Assembly: GCA_021399445.1 (NCBI GenBank)
Contig: JAJTUQ010000002.1
Coordinates: 186,001-250,000 of the forward strand
Length of the DNA: 64,000 nt
Origin: Xylogone sp. PMI_703
Taxonomy: Eukaryota; Ascomycota; Leotiomycetes
Direction of reading: 5' to 3'
The notes beneath the pieces are model-generated. The model made no database searches, was not told the DNA's origin, and was given only the letters and a program-made list of their open reading frames with translations. Each line of letters begins with the position of its first letter. Position 1 is the first letter of the stretch. Shown here piece by piece: positions 47,642 through 57,318 of the stretch. The translations under genes and the position numbers were made by a program.

Positions 47642-49708
47642 ATGGCTCCTCAGCAGTCAACCACGTCTTCGAGCCTCCCTCGGGGCTTTCGTTTTCACCA
47701 CTGGGAAGGGGCAAGGCCAATCACTCCTGAACCGTTGATCTCAAATGATGTCTCTCAACCTTCACCACCTCGTCCTCCACGCCTGAAGATCCGGCGACGC
47801 AATGTGTCGAGCCTACACGCACCGACCGAACAATTCCTCGCGTCTGTTGCCGTGGCGGACACCCCTATTCCTACAATCGAGATCCCACAGTTGTCGAGTT
47901 CCGAGCTGGGCGAAGATTTAGAGATGCAGGACGGTGAACGACTCGCGACCGACTCCGGTCTGCTGGCTCCCGAGAGAAGTGACATCCGCGCCTTTTCACC
48001 GCCGAGGACGCCTCTCCCAAAGCTCATCATCGGTGAGGCCAGATCTGAGCGTCCAGACTGGTCCAAGGGAGCTACTTCATTGAACGACGACGACCTCGAA
48101 CGACCAACGTCATCACATTCCATTTATTCCGATTTCTCAGACGACTCGTCCTACAGCGGAAGCAGGATATCACAGTATTCCGATGATGGAAGCTGTACCA
48201 GTCCCGAGTCCGATATTGCAGAGCCATTTCGATTTCCTTCTTTCACAAAACGACAAGGACGTCTCTTTTATTCAACACTTCTTGCAGAAAATAAAGAACC
48301 AATAACCCCTTTGAATTTCAACGTTCGAAGCAAAACTCGCAATGACGCTCCCTGGACCAGAGCCATGAGTGCTCATCTGTGGTCAGTATATATACTCTAT
48401 CTTCAGGATCCAACAGTTACTCCCTTCCGTGTTGGAGCCAGCGGAATCCCTCCTGAGGGTGTCTGCCACCGTGTAGCTAGAGAAGCGAAGAGGAGTTGGA
48501 AAGGTGGACCAAAAGCAGCTGTCACAAAGGGGAAACAACCCATCCACGTTGGTGGATCCCCACAATCAGACTCAGACAAGAGCGGAAGTATTACCCCAAC
48601 CGGAGAGCCAATTCCAAAGGTCTACGTCCAGTGGCCACATTCGAGTGCTGCTACAAGAGCTCACCTGAGGGAACTGTGCAAGAATAAGGGTAGCGTTGCC
48701 TTCCAACGACAACAACACTTGCAATCTCGAAGCCCTACGCCTTTCACAAAATCCTTCCCGCGAACTCGGTTACGAACACCTGAGTCACGCGTATCCTCGT
48801 TCAGCACTAATGAGATATCCTTCTCTCTCTCAACAAGTACAGCTGAGACCATGAGGCCTGATGGACCATTAGCCAAGCTTACTGCTTCGGATGAACCTAG
48901 CAGCTTCCCAACATTAGCTTCAATGACTCCAGCAGCTGAACCAAGCTCCTCAACTGTGGGAGCTCTAGCTGACTCAGGTTTACGCGTAGAAGAAGTCTCT
49001 AAAATTCCGCGACTGAGATCTCCATTTGTTGCTCGCACATACGGACCCAGCTCCTCACGGCCCGCTACTAGACCTTCTCTATCACAGAGTAACTCTGATA
49101 TTTCATCTTTGCTGACTTCGCCAATTCAAATAATCGGATCGCGCTCCTTAAACAGCACTCAGAAAAGACGGGCCCAACATTCTCTAGATGAAGAGCTTAG
49201 TCCCAGCGGAGCCGTACTTAGACCTAGCATCTTAGACGAACAACTCTTTGGAGAGTCATTCCCATCTCACCAAAGACGAGTACGACGAAGTCGCGGATTC
49301 AGTCTCGGAGATGAAGTTTTCTGCATTAGTGACCCCCGACTGTTCCAGCCGCCACCAGTAGAGGCGGAGCAACGTTCTATTCAGGAACCGGCATTCTCTG
49401 ATCCATTTGTCTCTTCGGCTCCTGCTGTGCCTAGACTTCTTCCTTCTGCTACTTTTGAACCTCCTCGTCTCAGATCTCCCTTCGCAGAATCTGGTCCAAG
49501 GAATACTTTCCCAAGGCGCCTGTTCCAGGACAACACGGCAACAGTTCGGCGATCTGCATTCGCTACTATGCACCCGACTCGTCGTTCGATTGATTCCTTC
49601 GACTTTACCCAAGGACCTACACTCGATTCTCGCCTCTCGCAAATCGACCAACGACTTGCCGAAATCAGAGACAGGAGCTTCTCGAGCCAAAAATACAACC
49701 AGGGATGA
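47642..49708 (+). CDS. Large Ser-rich protein with one conserved-looking core, function unknown
   Basis: Single-exon 688-residue protein. Most of it is disordered (Ser, Pro, Arg, charged). A dense core at about residues 200-345 looks folded and conserved: RQGRLFYSTLLAENKEPITP, APWTRAMSAHLWSVYILYLQ, DPTVTPFRVGASGIPPEGVC, HRVAREAKRSWKG and, after a Gly/Ser linker, YVQWPHSSAATRAHLRELCK. The Trp/Arg-rich helix pattern suggests DNA or protein binding, and I have an impression of conserved ascomycete proteins of this type, but I cannot name a family. Several RSPF and RLRSPF repeats occur in the C-terminal half (RLRSPFVART, RLRSPFAESG), and the end (LDSRLSQIDQRLAEIRDR) is a short coiled coil. The large upstream gap suggests a regulated, possibly developmental gene. 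Confidence 0.8.
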   Translation: MAPQQSTTSSSLPRGFRFHHWEGARPITPEPLISNDVSQPSPPRPPRLKIRRRNVSSLHAPTEQFLASVAVADTPIPTIEIPQLSSSELGEDLEMQDGERLATDSGLLAPERSDIRAFSPPRTPLPKLIIGEARSERPDWSKGATSLNDDDLERPTSSHSIYSDFSDDSSYSGSRISQYSDDGSCTSPESDIAEPFRFPSFTKRQGRLFYSTLLAENKEPITPLNFNVRSKTRNDAPWTRAMSAHLWSVYILYLQDPTVTPFRVGASGIPPEGVCHRVAREAKRSWKGGPKAAVTKGKQPIHVGGSPQSDSDKSGSITPTGEPIPKVYVQWPHSSAATRAHLRELCKNKGSVAFQRQQHLQSRSPTPFTKSFPRTRLRTPESRVSSFSTNEISFSLSTSTAETMRPDGPLAKLTASDEPSSFPTLASMTPAAEPSSSTVGALADSGLRVEEVSKIPRLRSPFVARTYGPSSSRPATRPSLSQSNSDISSLLTSPIQIIGSRSLNSTQKRRAQHSLDEELSPSGAVLRPSILDEQLFGESFPSHQRRVRRSRGFSLGDEVFCISDPRLFQPPPVEAEQRSIQEPAFSDPFVSSAPAVPRLLPSATFEPPRLRSPFAESGPRNTFPRRLFQDNTATVRRSAFATMHPTRRSIDSFDFTQGPTLDSRLSQIDQRLAEIRDRSFSSQKYNQG

Positions 49709-50548
49709 TCTTGCTAGAGTTATATATTTCTCAGGAACACAAGTTTCATTTGTCATTGCAACGTTATTCTCTTATGACGACATTTACGAATTGATGCGAA
49801 GAAAACGCCAGGATGGCTCGGAGTCCTTGTTCAGTTGATCATGCTGCATAATTTCGTTTGCACATTCGTTCATGTTCCACAGACGAACACATCCCAACCA
49901 GTCTAAAGTTGGACATTTTCCTTTCCATATTCGATTCTGCGCATAAGGAGTTGCCAATTCCAAATAGCGCTCTGTATTCGCCGCTAATACTTCTTTCTTT
50001 TGCTCTCTCATTGCAACTTACATTCTCTTCATTTTCCTTTTGAATTTTTCTTGATCTTTATCAATGATGAACGGCATGGGATATGCCATATAACAGAACT
50101 CCGAACGACTGATTCACGACTTGTCCTTTTGACGCGGCGTTACGAAGATATGATGAACATGTTGAAATTGTTTTCATGCAAAGGATGAATAGTTCAAGTG
50201 TGCATATGGAGTATTGATGATTTTCCAGGGCCCTCGCCGGCCGGCTTGGTGGTTCATGTCTTTTTTCTCTTCGTCTTTTTACGTTTTTATGCTGATGATT
50301 TTATGTCGATAAATGTCTTGTAGATTAGATGATTGGTAGTAGACTTCTACTGCATAAATGAATCTATCTCACACATGGTTTTTAAGTATTGAAATCGTCC
50401 AAGTGTAATAAGGAAATCCTCACTATGATCACCGATGCAAGATATACAGATTATTCGTAGAACTTTTAACTTGAGTCATGACCCCGGATAGTAATAGTAC
50501 CTACCCTGGAGCTAGAACATATCCAAACGCCCAAAATATTTCCACTCT
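49709..50548. other. Convergent 3' spacer
   Basis: 0.84 kb between the stop of the 688-residue protein and the Utp18 stop. T-rich 3' UTR-like sequence without a gene. Confidence 0.45.
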
Positions 50549-52359
50549 CTAAGCTCTTATTTCCCACAGCCGAATCTTGCCCGCCTCGTTCGCAACCGCT
50601 AGCATATCGCTCCCAGAACTAAACGCAACAGCAGTTATTCTACCTAACGGCGTGGAACTTGTCGGCCAATTCCTATACACCGTGCAACTAGGCAAGTGTA
50701 TAATCCTCAGCGCGTCTTTCTTCCACTGACTACTAATCACCAACAACTGTCCATCAGGACTGAACGCCACGTTACTCGTTGGTGTAGTCAGCTGCATAAA
50801 CCGTCGAGTCGGCTCAGGCCGTGAGGGGATCTTGACTTCCCCAGCATCCGTAACAAAAGAGCGTCGATTGTAAATGTTCGTTACACCACTCTGAGAACCA
50901 ATTACCACCCAGCGGTCTCCTCCTAGGGCCGCTGGTCCATTATGCCCACCGAGCGCTACGACTGTAGCGCCGATTGATCCGTCGTCAATCCAGCGCGCGA
51001 TGAATGTCCGGGATTCGAGACTCCATTCTCCGACTTCGCCTCCTTTGCCCACGACCGTGAAACCCTCACCGTCACTCCACCATGCAAAATCCGCGACACC
51101 GTTCTTGCCTTCTATACGTGCTGACGCAATCCACTGGGTAGTAGCTGCATCTAATACGTTGATAATTCCACCACCCTTTTTGGATGTGCCAACGAGGGCC
51201 ATGTAGCGCCCGCAAGGGGAGAGCTTGAAGCGTTCCATTGAGCGCTGCTCATCTTTCTGGCCATATACGCGCGTTGTCTTGGTTATTGTGCCGCTAGGCA
51301 GGTCCCAGGTGCGGAAGTAGCGGCGACGGCCTGAGAAGTAGATCTTGTCGCCCTGTGGGGGTAGGAACGCAGAAGTTGTGAGAGGCGTGCGGCGGATATG
51401 TACCGAGGTCAGGAGGGGGTTAGGTGTTGGGTGTGCTGTGGGGTTGATGTGATGTAAGTAAAGTGTAGATGCTGGCCCGGAAGAGAGAAGAACAGGATAT
51501 GTCGGGTGGAAGGAGAGGGAGGTAACAGCCGATGGTTGGGTCATTGGGATTTCGCGGGTTCGTTGGATGTCGAGGACTTCTGGACGGAGCTTGGCTCGTT
51601 TTGTGCCTTGTGCCGTCTGTGTGAGGGGATTAGTGCTTTGGAGGAGGCGTGCTAGTGGTAGTGTGGAGAGATCAGAGTCGTCCACATCCATATCGTCGGA
51701 AGAGATCGATGAGAAGGAACCGGCTGATGACCTTCGGCGCCGTTTTGCTGGACGACTAGAAGCCTGAATCGCCCATTCGGGAACTGGATTTAATCGTTCA
51801 TACTGACGCCGTAACCGGTTTGTATATTCCCTCCCACTAATCACATCCTCAGCTTCCTTTACTCTAAGTTTTCGCAACCTAGGATTAGATGCCAACGATA
51901 TGGCTAATCGGTCGTCGTCACTGTCCTCCCAAGCCACCGCATCTTCTCCTTCTTCATCCTGTGCAGCTTCTAATGGTATCAATGCGCTTTTATCGACTGT
52001 AGATGGTCCTCCATCCATGAAAAAGAGCTATATCAGTCAGTTACATCCAACCCGGAATTTAAGTAGTTGCATACATCCGCGTCGTCAACCTCTTCAATGC
52101 CACCTTCACTCTGCTCCTCTTCCTCTAGAGCTTCTCCCTCTGATCCCGACTCATCTTCTTCATCAATATCCATCTCCATCCCCAATTGTGCCTTAAATCC
52201 TGCTCCATCTCCTAGGACCAGTCTATCCAACTCCTCTTCCTCTTCGTCTTTCTCGACGACACTGTTTTCACTGTCGTCCTCATCGAGTCTAGGAGTGCTT
52301 TCGAGGGCCAATTCCTTCTTGCGATCTTTCGCATACTTCTTTGAACGATTTTTAGGCAT
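50549..52359 (-). CDS. UTP18: U3 snoRNP / SSU processome WD40 protein Utp18
   Basis: Nucleolar component of the small-subunit processome needed for 18S rRNA maturation. Two exons, 52359-52075 and 52027-50549, 587 residues, close to yeast Utp18 (594). The start ATG opens a Lys-rich stretch (MPKNRSKKYAKDRKK), followed by a long acidic region. The second exon carries DAVAWEDSDDDRLAISL and REYTNRLRRQYERLNPVPEWA, both typical of Utp18, then a seven-bladed beta propeller from ~220: ITSLSFHP-like VTSLSFHPTYPVLLSS, YFSGRRRYFRTWDLPSG, MERFKLSPCGRYMALVG, VIGSQSGVTNIYNR and SSGSDMLAVANEAGKIRLWE. It shares a 380-bp divergent promoter with Sld5. Confidence 0.94.
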
Positions 52360-52739
52360 TTTAGATCCAGTCGCACAGTATTTTAGTGTCAAGCAGAACA
52401 CAGCACTTTTTTTTGGTGGAGCAGTATATTTTCGGCAAGGGTGGTTAGTAGCGTTGGTCCGTGCATTGACAGCCTCGTCATTTGTTCTCAGCCTTGTCCA
52501 CTTGAACACGTCTTAACACGACAGAGACTTTCGCGACCAACGACTCCAAATCACGAGGCTGTACCGCACGCGTATATTTTAATGTGTGGGATATGCCAAC
52601 TCTACGCTATGGTATTACAGCTCTTCAACTCCAGTTCATACGATATATTACTTACATTTATTGATTCTAGATATGATTTATTTATAGAACATTTAATTTT
52701 ACTCCGATTTATCTCGTTGTCTACGCCAGCGACCTTGCA
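52360..52739. promoter_or_regulatory. Divergent promoter, Utp18 / Sld5
   Basis: 380 bp between two opposite start codons, AT-rich near the Sld5 side. No distinct operator is recognised. Confidence 0.5.
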
Positions 52740-53728
52740 ATGGACATAGATGATATTCTCCGCGATGTAGATCGTGGTCGGTTCGACGTAGATCTCATAG
52801 AGGACTCTAGAAGAGAAGCACAAGCTGATCTCAGAGCATTAACAAGAGCTTGGGTCAATGAAAGAGGTGCGCCAGAGCTACTCCCGTATGTATTGATTTG
52901 TGTCTTACCCCCACAATTTGCATTCTCACGCCTACCAAATACTTGACGAGGCTGTCGATTGAACATTGCAATTGCGTCTGCAAATATGTTATGATCATAC
53001 ATGAGTTGAGATAAATCAATAATCACTTCCCCTTGTGTGCTCTGGACGCAGCATGTAATTCACGAATTTGTGTTATAGAGTGTACGCTAAGACAATCATC
53101 TAGATGGCCAGCGGATAACCTCATACCACGCGTTACAACACGTATAAAGCAGCAGATCGATAGAGTGGAAGAAATGACCGGTGATATGGACCCGAAAACA
53201 AACTTTGGCCTTATTATCGTGCAGACCGAGTTGGAAAGGTGGAAATACCTTATACGCAGTTTCTTGAGAGCTAGAATTGCAAAGGTTCGCGATGACAACT
53301 ACATGCTTTACGCCGCAACGAAATGCTCAAATTCAAGATAATTGCTGACTTGGTCACTGGTACAGATCGATGCTCATACCTTACATTATCTCTCAACGTC
53401 CGAGCTCCAATCCAGGATGTCTGAGACTGAAATCGCATATGCTACACGACACCAAGCATTGCTACATTCTCATTACTTGTCTTCGTTCCTCGCCTCTTTC
53501 CCACAACAGCTACAAAATCTGAATGATACCGCTGGCGGTATATCTATGGTTACCGGCCCAGATGAGGAGAGTGGGGTATTTGTAAGAGGTGTTGCAGAGT
53601 TCCTCCTGGTCAGCGCGAGAGGGAGAGATGCTGATGGTGAGGTGGGAGTAAGAAGGGGTGAGGTGGTCATAGCAAGGTGGGCCGATGTGAGGCCATATGT
53701 TGAGAGAGGAGAGATGGAGTTGGTCTAG
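52740..53728 (+). CDS. SLD5: GINS complex subunit Sld5
   Basis: Subunit of the GINS tetramer in the CMG replicative helicase. Three exons, 52740-52885, 53104-53284 and 53366-53728, 229 residues, near the usual 220-290. The N-terminus MDIDDILRDVDRG is joined through GAPELLP to WPADNLIPRVTTRIKQQI, and VEEMTGDMDPKTNFGLIIVQ, TELERWKYLIRSFLRARI and KIDAHTLHYLST are family signatures. The C-terminal small domain ends VIARWADVRPYVERGEMELV. The first intron (218 nt) is longer than most here, and the second (81 nt) contains an in-frame stop. Acceptor choice at TCATCTAG restores the WP motif. Confidence 0.92.
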
Positions 53729-54880
53729 ACCCGAACGCAGATTCTTGCTCGTAGAACATGAAGGATCTGTGATTGGAATTGGTTCGGGTAGCATGTGGAA
53801 ACATCTCTAAAATCTGCCTGCCAATGCAGGGCACCACTACGAAAGACGACTCTCACGGTCTTTCTTGCCGAAAGCAAAGTATGACCGTAGAATGGGTCGA
53901 TCACTCTACACAAATTCCGAGCTCTGTTCCGAGGACACTCTACTATTGAGGAACACCATAATATCGCCCTCAAGCATTGGAGAACCGGCATTACTCCTAA
54001 TGAGATGTAGATCATGTATTCATACCAACGTATGAAGCTCGCTTCCGCAACCCTTAACTGAATTAAATAGCAGCAAGGTTAGAAGACATTATCCTAAGAT
54101 TGGACGTCACACCGCTCTTCCAGGCCAGGAGTCATATAGAACATTCGCCACCGCCGAAGGGGAGGAGTATACACATATCGTTAATCGGAGTGGCTACTCA
54201 GTTGTTGGCAGCAGTCCTTGCCTCCGAGGTCATCTATTGGATGCTGTGAAATGACTCTACAGGTACTAAAGGGTGGGGAGTCAAACAGCTGCTTCCCCAA
54301 CGCGAGCAAAGATGTGAAGATCGAAGAGTTATCTATTTCCAACACATAGATTAAATAGATATCACTTGATACAATTATACGAGATGAACATAGATACAGC
54401 GGGAAGTATCCGAAAATAGCAATCAAAAAGGAAGATAAATAACAGGAAAATACAAAAGAGTTCTTGCCCTACTCTTGTTTCAGCTGCAGTATCCACAGGC
54501 CTTACATCTCTCGTAATCGTATCGAGACTATTAACTTACTTTTTCCTCCTTGCCCTTGGAACAACAATTTGACCTGACCGTTCTGCTACAACAGTGCTTT
54601 TTGTTATTCATCGTGAACGGACCACCTACATAGAGCTATACACTAGCAGTGATCTCGAAAACCATACACTGGCAAAAATAATTCTTGGCAAAGACGGTGT
54701 ATTGACCAGCGAACCAAACTCCGGGTCATTCAGCAAGACGTCATGCCACTACATGATCATTCCACCTCTGGCTATATGTTCAAATAAGTATCATCTGAAG
54801 AGTAGTTGAAGTAAGTATCATTTATTTCAGAGAATAAAATTCGGTGTTCACTTGTAGGTCTAGCAAATAGTTGCGCCCTC
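53729..54880. other. Intergenic spacer
   Basis: 1.15 kb, AT-rich, no supported gene. Confidence 0.4.
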
Positions 54881-55882
54881 ATGCCCAATATGCCAAACCT
54901 TGAAAAGGGAACTGCAGAGAAACGCCTGGATGAATTGAATGCAGGAGACAGCAACATCCCACGTTGGGTATCAATTGCTATGCCTAGGTCTCGAGACTGG
55001 ATACGTATAGCTCATTTTGCTTTCCTTTATTCCCTAATATCATACCTTTTGATTATCAATGGCCCGTACTCACATCAGTCACTTGGACGGAATATTACTC
55101 ATTCCGTTGACCTTTGGTGTAAGCTTCCCTTCTGTAACCTAGCTTGCGATGATAGAAACCTCGAGTTGCTAACAGCTTCTAGCGCCTGCCCAAGGAGCCG
55201 TCCAATATAAGAAAACACTGTTTGAGAAGCAGCTTCTTAAGCGTAGCCCATGGACAGAAATACCAAGTAAAGAGCTAGATGCAAAATGGCTATCACTATA
55301 TGACTGTATGGTTTAGAACTTCAATCTCGATTTATAATTGAAACTAACTGGGTGTTAGTTGGTATCACAGGTATCTCTTCTAAAGAAGCTGCAAATCTCG
55401 AAGATCCTACGGTAAAGATTCCTCATAATGACTCATATGCCATATCTCTTGAAGTCTTTCACCAGCTACACTGCCTAGACCACCTTCGAAAAGCGCGATA
55501 CCCTGATAAGTATCCCGATCTATGGAAATATAACCCAGATCATACTGTTGATCATAATACCTTCCTGGAGTATCACTGGGGCAAGTACAGTTCTTCCAAG
55601 TTCATTATCTACCACTCACGATAATGCTAATACTCTTCTCCAGACCACTGCCTCGATCTTTTGCGTCAAACACTAATGTGTCATGCCGACATCACACCAG
55701 TGCCATTCTACCACAAGGCCAGGGATGATAGTATACATCCATTACCAAGAACAACGCACATGTGTCGTGATTACAGCAAGATTCAAGAATGGGCTGCTTC
55801 AAGACAGCACAGGGGGGTTGATACTAGCAATATGGGGGCAATGGAAGAGATGATTGAGGCAATCCGTGGAGATGGAGATTGA
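54881..55882 (+). CDS. UstYa-like (DUF3328) oxidase family protein
   Basis: Member of the UstYa family, copper-type oxidases that tailor fungal peptides and other metabolites. Four exons, 54881-55118, 55183-55305, 55359-55580 and 55644-55882, 273 residues. One N-terminal membrane span lies at about 43-61 (IAHFAFLYSLISYLLIING), then a lumenal domain with the two family motifs: HQLHCLDHLRK (HxxHC) and, across the last intron, WDHCLDLLRQTLMCHADITP. The sequence PAQGAVQYKKTLFEKQL is also usual. The third intron starts with GC (GGGCAAGT) and ends CAG, a GC-AG intron; using a GT elsewhere would lose the DHC motif. An EthD-like gene follows 0.8 kb downstream, but no core synthase or precursor peptide gene is seen nearby. 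Confidence 0.88.
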
Positions 55883-56701
55883 TAAAAATAGGATCCATGT
55901 CATAGGGATTCTTGCTACTTCCTTTTCGACCCAGTTTCCCACATGCAAAGATAGTATACTTTGGGTATCTTTTAACCTATCTCCGATCCTACACTGAATA
56001 TATGAAAAATTTCAAGTGTAGGCACTTGAATCTTTGTTATTACAGGTTCATCGGGTCAGATCAAATCTATATTATATATTAGTTTCCAGATAAAATAATC
56101 ACTACGTTTATGAATATAGGCCCGCCAAATTTGAATCTCAAGAGTTCGTATCTGGGGATGGCAACCGACTGAAGACCTTTCTATGGTCAACAATGTCAAT
56201 AGAACGCCCATAGGTTACTCGTACCCATGGAAGAGCAAACCAATCAACCTAGGAAGCAAAACTGAATACGCTTGCTCCCGCGAAAAGCGTTTAAGTCACC
56301 TGGAGCCCTGTCTCACGTTACCAAGCCCACTCCGTAGTCATTAGACACACAGTGGAGTTGCCATTACGCCCACCACCCCCAAAATGAAATGCACCCAAAG
56401 AGCTAATAGTTACAGGGCATCGGAATAGAAGTTTATGTCCGGGCGTATCATCATGATTTCTCTAATACTTGCAAATCATAGACCCGGCGGTCGGCTGCTG
56501 AGAGGTTGGAAAACTTCCGCCGTTCGTCCGACGATTTGCCTCTTTATGTAGGAGGATATAAAGTCACATGTTTTCCCTAAGTTAGCATGAGCTATTATAA
56601 ACCATAACTACTTCTCATTGTCCTTCTTAGAGCCTCAAAATAAATTAAAAAGTAAAGCCAGTTCCTCGTTTCTCTAAATTTTTAGAATATATATAAACAG
56701 A
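55883..56701. other. Intergenic spacer
   Basis: 0.8 kb promoter region for the EthD-like gene. A TATATATAAA run lies directly before the start codon. Confidence 0.4.
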
Positions 56702-57318
56702 ATGGGTTTCAACGATATCGCCCACTGCACATTTCTCATCAAGGCCAAGGACGGCGTCTCCTTTGAGGAATTCAGGACCGAGTATGAGAAACACATCCGC
56801 AAAGCCACGCCCATATTGTTAAAGTATGGAGCAACTTACTACAACGTTGTATGTCCTATATTTCTCTTAATCCATCCCAATTTATTTTCCTTTCCATAAT
56901 TTAAAAAATTATCTTTATATCATGTATACATTTCTATTTCCTATCCACAAAAATAAACATACCCCAGAAGAAAAAGGGAGGGAATGAAAAAAGAAAAAGA
57001 AAAATCCCCAGAGGTTACATTGTCATATATCTAACCCATCTTCTCTCAAAAAAGCAATTCAATCCCCCCGCTACCCAAGTAGCTGCGGCCGCAACCCTCG
57101 GCATCGATTCTGCCGTGGCTGAGAGCGTTTTCCAGCCCCACGACGCCATCACCACGATAAAATTCCCGGACCTGGCATCCTTGAAGAACTTCATCGAGAG
57201 CCCCGAGAACAAGGAATTCCTGGACCCAGATGGACCCAGGTTTACGAACGAGGGGGCGAGAAGGATCAGTATCGGGGGTGAGTGGTTGGGGATTGAAGGG
57301 GGTGTGTCGAAGATTTGA
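56702..57318 (+). CDS. EthD-domain (dimeric alpha/beta-barrel) protein
   Basis: Small protein of 136 residues in two exons, 56702-56848 and 57055-57318, over a 206-nt T/A-rich intron (GTATGT ... AAAAAG). The fold pattern of an EthD/DABB protein is visible: first strand DIAHCTFLIKAKDGVSFEEF, helix with YEKHIRKATPILLKYG, YYNVQFNPP, then a second strand DAITTIKFPDLASLKNFIES and a final Glu/Phe-rich strand region. Such proteins dimerise and act as small decarboxylase/dehydratase-like or lyase enzymes, often in polyketide pathways, or as stress proteins. Catalytic role is not clear here. The neighbour upstream is a UstYa-type gene. Confidence 0.75.
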
